From assembly GCF_040365225.1 (NCBI RefSeq), contig NZ_AP028055.1, forward strand, positions 2,046,001-2,110,000: a stretch of DNA of 64,000 nucleotides, given 5' to 3'. This DNA comes from Bacteroides sedimenti (GTDB lineage Bacteria > Bacteroidota > Bacteroidia > Bacteroidales > Bacteroidaceae). Below are positions 56,141 through 64,000 of this stretch, piece by piece. The notes under the pieces are model-generated. The model was not told where the DNA came from. It saw only the letters and a list, made by a program, of their open reading frames with translations, and did not search any database. The position numbers and the translations under genes were made by a program. Position 1 is the stretch's first letter; every line of letters starts with the position of its first letter.

Positions 56141-57346
56141 ATGAATAAAAATTTTTTAGCAGAGCTCGAAAAAGGCACTAAAAATGCATTGATTAAAAAG
56201 AGAATTATCAACCACTATATTTATAATGGTAATTCTACTATTACAGACCTTTCTAAAGAAGTTGATCTTAGCGTACCAACCGTTACAAAGTTCATCAGTG
56301 AAATGTGTGAAGAAGGTTTCATTAATGATTACGGAAAATTAGAGACTAGCGGAGGACGCCATCCTAATTTGTACGGATTGAATCCTAAATCTGGATATTT
56401 TATCGGAGTTGATATCAAACAGTACGATCTTAACATAGGTCTGATTAATTTTAAAGGAGATCTAGTAGAGCTTAAAATGAATGTTCCTTACGTATTTGAA
56501 AACACTACTGAATCTCTAAACAACCTTTGCCAGATTATTCTGAATTTCATAAAAAGACAAACCATAGACAAAGATAAAATTCTCAATATAAATGTTAACA
56601 TTTCCGGACGGGTTAATCCGGAATCGGGTTACAGTTACAGTATCTTCTATTTTGACGAACGTCCATTGGCCGAAATTTTGTCTGAGAAATTATCCTGCCG
56701 TGTATCTATTGACAATGACACCCGCGCAATGACATATGGCGAATATATGGTAGGCGGAGTAAACAGCGAAAAAGATATTATTTTTGTAAATATCAGCTGG
56801 GGGCTTGGTATTGGTATTATTATTGATGGAAAAATATACAAAGGCAAATCAGGGTTTTCGGGGGAATTTGGACATGTAAGCACTTATGATAATGAGATTA
56901 TCTGTCACTGTGGAAAGAAAGGATGCCTAGAAACAGAAGCCTCGGGTGCGGCAATGCACCGCATGTTGATTGAGCGAATCAAAGGAGGGGCTAGTTCATC
57001 TCTCTCAAGTAAGGTACTGAAAGGAGAAACGGTCACATTGAGTGACATTATCGACGCAGTAACAAAAGAAGATATGCTGTGTATAGACATTGTTGAAGAG
57101 GTAGGGCAGAAATTAGGGAAACAGATTGCCGGTCTGATTAATATTTTTAATCCAGAAATGGTAATCATTGGAGGAACAGTTTCACTTACAGGAGACTATA
57201 TTACTCAGCCAATTAAAACAGCTATTCGTAAATACTCTCTCAATCTTGTTAATAAGGATTCGAACGTTATTACTTCAAAATTAAAAGATAAAGCTGGCAT
57301 CATTGGGGCGTGTATGCTTGCACGTAGCCGAATGTTCGAGAATTAA
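56141..57346 (+). CDS. ROK family transcriptional regulator (NagC/XylR type)
   Basis: 401 residues from the ATG at 56141. An N-terminal winged helix (about 12-70: RRI-type INHYIYNGNSTITDLSKEVD, LSVPTVTKFISEM) precedes a ROK kinase-like domain. The glucose-binding and zinc motifs are visible: DNDTRAMTYGEYMVGG, SWGLGIGIIIDGK, GEFGHV and ICHCGKKGCLETEASG. Such proteins repress sugar genes until a sugar or sugar phosphate binds. No sugar gene is adjacent, so its regulon must be distant. Confidence 0.92.
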   Translation: MNKNFLAELEKGTKNALIKKRIINHYIYNGNSTITDLSKEVDLSVPTVTKFISEMCEEGFINDYGKLETSGGRHPNLYGLNPKSGYFIGVDIKQYDLNIGLINFKGDLVELKMNVPYVFENTTESLNNLCQIILNFIKRQTIDKDKILNINVNISGRVNPESGYSYSIFYFDERPLAEILSEKLSCRVSIDNDTRAMTYGEYMVGGVNSEKDIIFVNISWGLGIGIIIDGKIYKGKSGFSGEFGHVSTYDNEIICHCGKKGCLETEASGAAMHRMLIERIKGGASSSLSSKVLKGETVTLSDIIDAVTKEDMLCIDIVEEVGQKLGKQIAGLINIFNPEMVIIGGTVSLTGDYITQPIKTAIRKYSLNLVNKDSNVITSKLKDKAGIIGACMLARSRMFEN

Positions 57347-57372
57347 AATTTTGATTCCAGAAATGTATTATG

Positions 57373-57380
57373 TATTTTTG
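57373..57380 (+). promoter_or_regulatory. -7 box of the tsaC operon
   Basis: TATTTTTG, exact TAnnTTTG match, 24 bases before the ATG at 57405. Confidence 0.55.
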
Positions 57381-57404
57381 CAACAGTATTAAATATGAAT
57401 ACAT

Positions 57405-57974
57405 ATGGAATTTACAGAAGATATCAAAGAAGCTTGCCGAATTATGAACGAGGGAGGGGTAATTCTTTATCCCACAGATACAATTTGGGGAATTGGTTGC
57501 GATGCAACAAATCCTGAGGCTGTTCGCAAGGTATACGAAATCAAGAAACGTATTGATAGCAAAGCATTGATTGTGCTCGTAGATAGCACAGTTAAAGTTG
57601 ATTTTTATGTAAGCGATGTTCCTGAAGTTGCATGGGACTTAATTGAACTGTCAGAGAAACCATTAACCATTATTTATGACGGAGCCCGCAATATGGCGAA
57701 CAACCTTCTTGCAGAAGATGGAAGTGTTGGAATCCGGGTCACAAATGAACTATTCTCCAAACAATTATGTCAACGATTCCGGAAAGCGATAGTCTCTACT
57801 TCTGCCAATGTAAGTGGTCAACCTTCTCCTGCAAATTTTAGTGAAATAAGCGAAGAAATAAAATCAGCTGTTGATTATATTGTAAAATATAAGCAAGACG
57901 ATCTTTCACCAGCCAAGCCATCAAGTATTATTAAGCTTGGAAAAGGAGGAGTTATTAAGGTGATACGTGAATAA
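57405..57974 (+). CDS. tsaC: L-threonylcarbamoyladenylate synthase (YrdC/Sua5 family)
   Basis: 189 residues. Makes threonylcarbamoyl-AMP for the t6A modification of tRNAs decoding ANN codons. YrdC motifs are present: GGVILYPTDTIWGIGCDATN, KKRIDSKALIVLV and SVGIRVTNELF, plus STSANVSGQPSP near the C-terminus. There is no C-terminal Sua5 domain. First gene of a rightward operon, 16 bases before the glycosylphosphotransferase gene. Confidence 0.95.
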   Translation: MEFTEDIKEACRIMNEGGVILYPTDTIWGIGCDATNPEAVRKVYEIKKRIDSKALIVLVDSTVKVDFYVSDVPEVAWDLIELSEKPLTIIYDGARNMANNLLAEDGSVGIRVTNELFSKQLCQRFRKAIVSTSANVSGQPSPANFSEISEEIKSAVDYIVKYKQDDLSPAKPSSIIKLGKGGVIKVIRE

Positions 57975-57990
57975 AGAAGGAAACTGATTA

Positions 57991-59406
57991 ATGAAAATAA
58001 GCCAAAGGAGACAACTTGTCAAGTATCTGGCAGGAGATTATATTGCGGCCAATGTAATATGGTTTTTTGCCAATATCTTCCGATACGATTATATCGCATC
58101 CTCACTTGGGTTTCCCGATTTATCTTCATATCTACTTTCCGAAAAGGTTATTACAGGACAAATCATTATACCCTTCTTTTGGCTTTTCATATACTATTTT
58201 TCGGGGTATTACAATGATCCAATAAGAAAATCAAGACTATCCGAGCTTAACAAGACACTAGTCTCTGTAGAAATTGGCGTGTTAATCCTCTTTTTTGCAA
58301 TTGTTATCAATGACTTGCCTCGCGATTATCATATCTATTATAAACTTATAGGTATACTTTTCATTGGGCAATTTGGACTAACTTATGTTATTCGGATGCT
58401 TTTTACTCAAAGTTTAACCCGAAAAATCCATCAACGTAAGATTGGGTTTAACACACTTATTGTCGGTGCTGGTAAGCGAGCCAAAGAACTAGCTGAAGAA
58501 CTGAACTCTCAACCACAATCCCTAGGTTATTTGATAATAGGATTTATTGATACAGGAAATGACCCCTGCGTAATAGAAGATCATTTGGTAGGCAAATGGA
58601 AAGATATCGACACAATTATACAAGAAAAAAAGATTGAAGAAATTATAGTAGCTCAAAACTCTACAGACGACAAAGATCTTTTTAAACTTTTGAATGGACT
58701 CTATTGTTATAATCTTCCAATCAAGGCTTTAGCCAATGAGAATAGCATACTTAACCGTAGCATCAAGATGTCTACCATCTATGCCTCACCAATGATTGAG
58801 GTTACTCGCGATAACATGTCCGAAGGTGAAAAAAACATCAAAGACGTTTTAGATCGAGTTATAGCCGCCTTGGCCCTATTAATGCTTTCTCCACTCTTTG
58901 GCTGGATAGCTTGGAAAATAAAAAAGAGTTCGCCTGGAAGTGTGTTTTATTTTCAGGAGAGATTAGGATACAGAGGCAAACCATTCACTATGATTAAGTT
59001 TCGGACTATGAGTATGAATGCAGAAACTAATTGTCCGCTTCTATCTAGCAAAAATGACAAAAGAATCACCGAATTTGGGAAACTGATGCGAAAATATCGA
59101 CTCGACGAACTCCCACAATTCTGGAACGTACTGAAAGGAGATATGTCGTTGGTTGGTCCAAGACCTGAAAGAAAATACTTTGTGGACCAAATTGCAACAA
59201 CAGCTCCATACTACTATCAGGTATTCTCTGTAAAGCCAGGTATCACATCCTGGGGGATGGTGAAGTACGGATATGCCAACTCGGTAGAAAAAATGATAGA
59301 GCGTTTACAATATGATTTGATATATCTTGAAAACCGCTCTCTTGGTATTGATATAAAAATATTAATCTACACAATCAGAACCATACTGACCGGCAGAGGT
59401 ATGTAA
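57991..59406 (+). CDS. Polyprenyl glycosylphosphotransferase (WcaJ/WbaP-like)
   Basis: 471 residues. Four or five N-terminal membrane helices (about 10-130) and a Rossmann-like CoA-binding segment (about 150-250, TLIVGAGKRAKELAEEL) precede the catalytic bacterial sugar transferase domain (about 280-471). This contains SPGSVFYFQERLGYRGKPF, MIKFRTMSMNAE, RKYRLDELPQFWNVLKGDM and LVGPRPERKYF. It transfers a sugar-1-phosphate to undecaprenyl phosphate to start a surface polysaccharide. No further glycan genes follow, so it lies apart from its pathway. Confidence 0.93.
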   Translation: MKISQRRQLVKYLAGDYIAANVIWFFANIFRYDYIASSLGFPDLSSYLLSEKVITGQIIIPFFWLFIYYFSGYYNDPIRKSRLSELNKTLVSVEIGVLILFFAIVINDLPRDYHIYYKLIGILFIGQFGLTYVIRMLFTQSLTRKIHQRKIGFNTLIVGAGKRAKELAEELNSQPQSLGYLIIGFIDTGNDPCVIEDHLVGKWKDIDTIIQEKKIEEIIVAQNSTDDKDLFKLLNGLYCYNLPIKALANENSILNRSIKMSTIYASPMIEVTRDNMSEGEKNIKDVLDRVIAALALLMLSPLFGWIAWKIKKSSPGSVFYFQERLGYRGKPFTMIKFRTMSMNAETNCPLLSSKNDKRITEFGKLMRKYRLDELPQFWNVLKGDMSLVGPRPERKYFVDQIATTAPYYYQVFSVKPGITSWGMVKYGYANSVEKMIERLQYDLIYLENRSLGIDIKILIYTIRTILTGRGM

Positions 59407-59414
59407 ATTAAGAT

Positions 59415-61205
59415 ATGAAAACTGAAAAAAATAATCTCCTACAACAATTTATTTCCTGGCGCGAGACGCATATCAATGAAAAGCATTTCATTCTGGTGCT
59501 TAGCTTTATCGTTGGAATTTGCACTGCTTGCGCAGCATTAATTCTAAAATTTCTGATTCATCAGATTCAGCTATTTCTTACAAACAATTTCAACGCTACA
59601 GAGGCCAACTACCTTTATCTGGTTTATCCGGTAGTTGGTATTCTATTTGCAGGATTATTCGTGCGTAACATCGTCAAAGATGATATAAGTCACGGCGTAA
59701 CCAAAATACTCTATTCCATCTCTCGTAGACAAGGAAGAATTAAACGACATAATATCTGGTCATCCACCATTGCAAGCGCCATCACCATCGGGTTCGGTGG
59801 GTCAGTCGGAGCCGAAGCTCCCATTGTGCTTACAGGCTCGGCTATTGGTTCCAACTTGGGAAGCGTATTCAAAATGGAACACAAAACATTAATGTTACTT
59901 ATTGGATGCGGAGCAGCTGGAGCAATATCAGGTATCTTTAAAGCTCCTATTGCAGGGGTAGTCTTTACCCTTGAAGTACTGATGATTGATCTAACAATGG
60001 CTTCACTTTTGCCTTTACTCATCTCCTCGGTAACAGCTGCTACATTCTCCTATATATTCTTGGGTACGGAAGCCATGTTTAAATTCAGTCAGGATCAACC
60101 TTTTGAGATGGAGAGAATTCCTTATGTCATTCTGTTAGGTATCTTTTGCGGATTGGTTTCTCTTTATTTCACGAGAGCTTCAAATGCAGTGGAAACAGTT
60201 TTTGGGAAACTCAATAATCCTTATAAAAAACTAGCTCTGGGTGGAGTTATGCTAAGCATTTTGATTTTCATTTTTCCTCCTCTCTATGGTGAAGGATATG
60301 AAACAATAAACCTTTTGCTTAAAGGCACTGCTTCAGGAGAATGGGAAACCGTACTGAACAACTCTCTTTTTTATGGGAGCAACAGCATGTTGCTGGTTTA
60401 TTTGTTTTTAATCATACTGTTTAAAGTGTTTGCTTCCAGTGCAACCAATGGCGGTGGAGGATGCGGGGGTATCTTTGCACCAAGCTTATTTCTAGGATGT
60501 ATTGCCGGATTTGTATTTTCTCATTTCGCAAACGAACTCGGGATCACAATCAATCTACCAGAAAAGAATTTTGCTTTAATGGGCATGGCAGGAGTGATGT
60601 CGGGTGTAATGCACGCTCCTTTATTGGGTATCTTCCTTATTGCTGAGCTTACGGGAGGATATGACCTCTTCTTGCCGTTGATGATATGCTCTGTTTGTTC
60701 TTACTTGACAATTATCGTATTTGAGCCACACAGTCTTTACTCCATGCGTCTTGCCAAAAAAGGACAACTTCTCACTCATCATAAAGACAAATCGGTACTT
60801 ACATTGATGAAAACAGAAAATGTTGTTGAAAAGGATTTTGTACAGGTATCACCAGAAATGGACCTTGGACAATTGGTTAAAGAGATTTCGCAAGCTAAAA
60901 GAAACCTCTTTCCGGTTGTGGATAAAAACGGCATTCTAAAAGGAGTAGTCATTCTGGACGATATTCGTAATATAATGTTCCGTCAAGAATTGTATCATCG
61001 ATTTACAGTAAACAAACTGATGAGCTCTGTTCCGGCAAAATTATTCATTACCGACTCAATGGAACAGGTAATGCTGACATTTGATAAGACCAATGCCTGG
61101 AACCTGCCAGTTATTGATGAAGAAGGTAAATATATAGGATTTGTTTCTAAATCAAAGATATTCAACTCTTATCGTGAACTTCTGGTTCATTTTTCTGAGG
61201 ACTAG
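59415..61205 (+). CDS. ClC family chloride channel/transporter with CBS pair
   Basis: 596 residues with about ten membrane helices (to about residue 440). ClC motifs are GFGGSVGAEAPIVLTGSAIG, GIFKAPIAGVVFTLE and GGGCGGIFAPSLFLG. A CBS pair follows (about 460-590: LFPVVDKNGILKGVVILDDI and NLPVIDEEGKYIGFVS). The GxEGP selectivity motif reads GAEAP here. Full length. It lies 8 bases after the glycosylphosphotransferase gene and 41 before fmt. Confidence 0.92.
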   Translation: MKTEKNNLLQQFISWRETHINEKHFILVLSFIVGICTACAALILKFLIHQIQLFLTNNFNATEANYLYLVYPVVGILFAGLFVRNIVKDDISHGVTKILYSISRRQGRIKRHNIWSSTIASAITIGFGGSVGAEAPIVLTGSAIGSNLGSVFKMEHKTLMLLIGCGAAGAISGIFKAPIAGVVFTLEVLMIDLTMASLLPLLISSVTAATFSYIFLGTEAMFKFSQDQPFEMERIPYVILLGIFCGLVSLYFTRASNAVETVFGKLNNPYKKLALGGVMLSILIFIFPPLYGEGYETINLLLKGTASGEWETVLNNSLFYGSNSMLLVYLFLIILFKVFASSATNGGGGCGGIFAPSLFLGCIAGFVFSHFANELGITINLPEKNFALMGMAGVMSGVMHAPLLGIFLIAELTGGYDLFLPLMICSVCSYLTIIVFEPHSLYSMRLAKKGQLLTHHKDKSVLTLMKTENVVEKDFVQVSPEMDLGQLVKEISQAKRNLFPVVDKNGILKGVVILDDIRNIMFRQELYHRFTVNKLMSSVPAKLFITDSMEQVMLTFDKTNAWNLPVIDEEGKYIGFVSKSKIFNSYRELLVHFSED

Positions 61206-61246
61206 CCTAAAAGAAAAACAATCAACAGATTAGAAAATTAACAAAA

Positions 61247-62215
61247 ATGGAAAAGAAAGACCTGAGAATAGTATATATGGGAACTCCTGATTTTGCAGTA
61301 GAATCTCTTCGTTGTCTGGTTGAGGGCGGATATAATGTCGTTGGTGTAATCACCATGCCTGATAAGCCCGCAGGAAGAGGACACAAAATCCAGTTTTCAC
61401 CCATAAAACAGTATGCGCTGGACAATAATCTACCATTGCTTCAACCCGAACGTCTGAAAGATGAAGATTTTATTGAAGCACTTCGTGAATGGAAAGCCGA
61501 TTTACAGATTGTTGTTGCCTTCCGCATGTTGCCCGAAGTGGTATGGGCTATGCCAAGACTAGGTACTTTTAACCTCCACGCCTCTCTTCTGCCACAATAC
61601 CGGGGCGCAGCACCTATAAACTGGGCAGTCATCAATGGTGAAACAGAGACTGGAATTACAACCTTCTTTCTTCAACATGAAATTGATACAGGCAAGGTCA
61701 TTCAACAGGTTCGCATTCCTATAGCAGACACGGACAATGTAGAAGTGGTGCATGATAAGTTGATGATGCTTGGTGGAAAACTGGTGGTAGAAACGGTTGA
61801 TGCCATTCTTGAAGACCGGATACGCCCGATTCCTCAGGAAGAGATGATACAACCAGATGAACTTCGCCCCGCACCTAAAATATTTAAAGAAACATGTCGT
61901 ATAGATTGGACAGGCAAGGTAAAGCAAATATATGACTTTATCCGGGGGCTTTCTCCCTACCCTGCTGCATGGACAGAGTTGCATAATGACAATGAAGCTC
62001 CACTCATGCTCAAAATATTTGAAACAGAAAAGATTATTAAGGATCATTCATTTAATGCCGGGACCTTAATAACCGACGGGAAAAACAATCTGCAAATAGC
62101 AGTTACCGACGGATTCATTTCAATTAAATCATTACAACTTGCTGGTAAAAAGAGGCTGGGAATTGAAGAATTCCTCCGCGGATTCAAATATTCAGAAAAG
62201 ATGAGAGTAATATAA
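61247..62215 (+). CDS. fmt: Methionyl-tRNA formyltransferase
   Basis: 322 residues. Formylates initiator Met-tRNA. N-terminal formyltransferase domain with VYMGTPDFAVESLRCLV, NLHASLLPQYRGAAPINW and a T.F..EIDTGKVI segment. The C-terminal OB-like domain is about residues 205-322. Fmt in Bacteroidetes is often encoded near tsaC and rpe, as here. Confidence 0.95.
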   Translation: MEKKDLRIVYMGTPDFAVESLRCLVEGGYNVVGVITMPDKPAGRGHKIQFSPIKQYALDNNLPLLQPERLKDEDFIEALREWKADLQIVVAFRMLPEVVWAMPRLGTFNLHASLLPQYRGAAPINWAVINGETETGITTFFLQHEIDTGKVIQQVRIPIADTDNVEVVHDKLMMLGGKLVVETVDAILEDRIRPIPQEEMIQPDELRPAPKIFKETCRIDWTGKVKQIYDFIRGLSPYPAAWTELHNDNEAPLMLKIFETEKIIKDHSFNAGTLITDGKNNLQIAVTDGFISIKSLQLAGKKRLGIEEFLRGFKYSEKMRVI

Positions 62216-62244
62216 AACTAAACAATTTTCTATTTCACATCCAT

Positions 62245-62280
62245 AAGTGCGTTAAATAAGTATTTCTAAACGTACTTTTT
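62245..62280 (+). terminator. Intrinsic terminator after fmt
   Basis: Stem AAGTGCGTT / AACGTACTT (one G-U pair), 15-base loop, then TTT. It starts 30 bases after the stop and ends the tsaC-fmt operon. Confidence 0.7.
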
Positions 62281-62401
62281 AGGTTATTTATTTTGTTATT
62301 TGGCAAATATTAGCTTTATTTGCGAATAATAAAACAAAATATTAACTCTAATACAATAGCCTATCGACGAGACATTACTCTAATTTTAAATAGAAGACGT
62401 A

Positions 62402-62995
62402 ATGGATAATTTGAAAAAGATGACCGACGAAGACTTGGTGGTCTTATATTCAAAAGGAGAAAATCAAGCATTTGATACTCTCCTGAATCGATATCAGAAT
62501 AGGTTATATTCCTATATCTTTTTTATCGTAAAGAATACAGAGCTGGCGGAAGATATCTTTCAGGAGACTTTCGTTAAGGCAATTATGACCATTAAACAGG
62601 GGCGATATACAGAAAACGGAAAATTTCCTGCATGGTTAACCCGTATTGCTCATAATCTGATTATAGACAATTATCGGCAGGAAAAGATCGAAAATGTCGT
62701 TTCATGCGATGAAGAGGACACCAATCTTCTCAACAATATGAAATTTTCAGAAGGCAACATTGAAATGGAAATGATCAATGATCAGATTCAGGCAGATATA
62801 CGTCAGTTAGTTAAGCTATTGCCCGACAATCAGCGAGAAGTAGTTTACATGCGTTTCTATCAGGACCTCAGCTTCAAGGAAATAGCCGAAATTACAGGAG
62901 TCAGCATCAACACAGCATTGGGAAGAATGCGATATGCTGTACTCAATCTTAGAAGAATGGCAGAAGAAAAAGATGTTGTATTAACACTCGATTAA
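62402..62995 (+). CDS. ECF-type RNA polymerase sigma factor
   Basis: 197 residues. Region 2: DLVVLYSKGENQAFDTLLNRYQNRLYSYIFF and AEDIFQETFVKAIMTIKQG; the latter is followed by WLTRIAHNLIIDNYRQEK. Region 4: LPDNQREVVYMRFYQDLSFKEIAEITGVSINTALGRMRYAVLNL. No FecR-like or membrane anti-sigma gene follows; instead a 60-residue protein lies 67 bases downstream. An AT-rich 120-bp leader precedes the ATG, containing a TTTATTTG -7-like element near 62315. Confidence 0.92.
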   Translation: MDNLKKMTDEDLVVLYSKGENQAFDTLLNRYQNRLYSYIFFIVKNTELAEDIFQETFVKAIMTIKQGRYTENGKFPAWLTRIAHNLIIDNYRQEKIENVVSCDEEDTNLLNNMKFSEGNIEMEMINDQIQADIRQLVKLLPDNQREVVYMRFYQDLSFKEIAEITGVSINTALGRMRYAVLNLRRMAEEKDVVLTLD

Positions 62996-63062
62996 TTTTT
63001 TGTTTCATATACATACTATTTTATTGTTTTATCCGTTTTTTATTCAGAAACAGTAAAATAGT

Positions 63063-63245
63063 ATGCCTATGAAAAGTATTATTACTCAATCCATTACCGA
63101 ACAAGGTAAAACTAAAAAGAGCAATGAAGCGGAGACTAATCTGCAACCCGGTAAAAGAACAATAGACTTCCTAAAGCAGTTTGCAAGAAATTATCACGTT
63201 GAACCAACGATGCCTCAAGGTCTGCAAGGAGTATTTCTGGGATAA
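63063..63245 (+). CDS. Small protein downstream of the ECF sigma gene
   Basis: 60 residues, polar and charged, no membrane segment. The C-terminal half (TIDFLKQFARNYHVEPTMPQG, then LQGVFLG) is the only ordered-looking part. A second in-frame ATG at 63069 may be the true start. No known domain. Position after the sigma factor suggests a regulatory partner, but this is inference. Confidence 0.55.
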   Translation: MPMKSIITQSITEQGKTKKSNEAETNLQPGKRTIDFLKQFARNYHVEPTMPQGLQGVFLG

Positions 63246-63330
63246 CAAATTTTTTCGATTGCTTTTGCGCAAAAATGTCCTCTTTTGTACTAAAGATAAT
63301 TAAATTTATACTGAAGAATAATTCTTCCGT

Positions 63331-63377
63331 AGAAGAGCTTGCATGTTTTCATCAAAACTCTGAAAAGTAGCTCTTCT
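63331..63377. repeat. Inverted repeat upstream of rpe
   Basis: Outer 9-bp arms AGAAGAGCT / AGCTCTTCT are perfectly complementary, and an inner pair TTTTCA / TGAAAA can extend the stem. No T-run follows, so it is not a classical terminator; it may be a structured 5' region or a binding site. The rpe -7 box starts 26 bases later. Confidence 0.55.
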
Positions 63378-63402
63378 GTCTACCCCATTCAATTATTTTG
63401 CT

Positions 63403-63410
63403 TACTTTTG
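63403..63410 (+). promoter_or_regulatory. -7 box of rpe
   Basis: TACTTTTG, exact TAnnTTTG match, 27 bases before the ATG at 63438. Confidence 0.55.
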
Positions 63411-63437
63411 CAGATATAATCATTCAGAATAACAATC

Positions 63438-64000
63438 ATGAAACATAAAATATCCCCTTCCCTTCTTTCAGCCAACTTTGCAAACCTGGCAAAAGATCTT
63501 GAGATGATTAACCGCAGTGAAGCCGATTGGTTGCATCTTGATATAATGGATGGCGTGTTTGTTCCCAATATTTCCTTTGGATTTCCAGTCATCAAAGCTG
63601 TCAGCGAACTATGTCAGAAACCGCTAGATGTGCATTTAATGATTGTCAATCCCGAAAAATTCATTTCGGAAGTAAAGGCTACTGGGGCAAAAATCATGAA
63701 TGTACACTACGAAACCTGTCCGCACCTTCACCGTGTGATTCAGCAAATCCGCGAAGCCGGCATGGAACCTGCCGTTACTATTAATCCGGCCACTCCGGTA
63801 TCGGTACTAAAAGATATTCTAAATGACGTTTACATGGTGCTGATTATGAGTGTAAATCCTGGTTTTGGCGGACAAAAATTCATTGAACGCTCACTAGAAA
63901 AAGTAAAGGAGCTGAAGATGATGATCAACGAAGCCGGTTCGGATGCCTTGATTCAGGTGGACGGAGGTGTTAATTTAGAGACTGCCTCATTATTGCTGGA
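63438..64000 (+). CDS. rpe: Ribulose-phosphate 3-epimerase (partial, 3' end off the window)
   Basis: 187 residues visible from ATG 63438. Interconverts ribulose-5-phosphate and xylulose-5-phosphate in the pentose phosphate pathway. TIM-barrel motifs: MKHKISPSLLSANFANLAKD, DWLHLDIMDGVFVPNISFG, PLDVHLMI, MSVNPGFGGQKF and IQVDGGVN. The catalytic Asp pair (LDIMDG and QVDGG) is present. The remaining ~30 residues lie beyond the window. Confidence 0.96.
   Translation, partial: MKHKISPSLLSANFANLAKDLEMINRSEADWLHLDIMDGVFVPNISFGFPVIKAVSELCQKPLDVHLMIVNPEKFISEVKATGAKIMNVHYETCPHLHRVIQQIREAGMEPAVTINPATPVSVLKDILNDVYMVLIMSVNPGFGGQKFIERSLEKVKELKMMINEAGSDALIQVDGGVNLETASLLL

Noticed and set aside
61559..62047. 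162-codon ORF antisense to fmt
   Set aside because: Antisense to fmt and lacks any recognisable domain.

Overview
The window looks like chromosome from a member of the Bacteroidaceae (Bacteroides or a close relative). Supporting signs are SusC/SusD pairs, FecR/ECF switches, Bacteroidetes-type -7 boxes (TAnnTTTG) upstream of many genes, a SusR-like propeller regulator, type IX secretion (T9SS) C-terminal domains, and housekeeping genes with Bacteroides-like sequences. I see no rRNA, tRNA, CRISPR array, intact insertion sequence or prophage.

Region 1 (1-9700) is mostly core envelope biology. A partial DUF4105/Lnb-like membrane protein and an exosortase-like protease run leftward. A rightward run holds coaX, an outer-membrane barrel, lptC, a CNNM/CBS/CorC membrane protein and a PpiD/SurA-type periplasmic chaperone. 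Two further genes follow, a DUF6340 lipoprotein and a conserved acidic protein. Region 2 (9700-11700) is AT-rich and accessory. It has a four-unit 22-bp palindromic repeat array, a perfect 16-bp inverted repeat 105 bp apart, and two tandem paralogous Sel1-like membrane proteins.

Region 3 (11.7-24.9 kb) is a complete polysaccharide utilization locus (PUL): SusR-like sensor/regulator, SusC, SusD, GH144, GH3 and a GH43-like protein with F5/8C and Fn3 modules. GH144 plus GH3 suggests beta-1,2-glucan (sophoro-oligosaccharides) as the substrate. Region 4 (24.9-39.9 kb) is a second PUL on the opposite strand, controlled by a divergent ECF sigma/FecR pair. It encodes SusC with an STN domain, SusD, a DUF3823-type lipoprotein, a GH89 alpha-N-acetylglucosaminidase, an unrecognised 613-residue lipoprotein and a duplicated GLUG-type surface protein with a T9SS sorting domain. 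A host-type glycan bearing alpha-linked GlcNAc is the likely target.

Region 5 (40-51.2 kb) is core again: valS, mazG, an operon of L,D-transpeptidase + ECF sigma + membrane anti-sigma-like + Spy/CpxP-like protein, two small secreted proteins with sorting-domain-like tails, rnz and rpsA. Next comes about 1.4 kb with no convincing gene. Region 6 (52.5-64 kb) carries a thioredoxin, a PEGA-like lipoprotein, msrA, a metallo-beta-lactamase-fold protein with a VOC protein, a ROK regulator, the tsaC / sugar-phosphate transferase / ClC channel / fmt operon, an ECF sigma factor with a 60-residue partner, and the start of rpe.

The least explained items are the 613-residue lipoprotein of the GH89 PUL, the exosortase/Lnb-like pair, the repeat-rich accessory island at 9.7-10.2 kb, and the free-standing sorting-domain protein at 48 kb.
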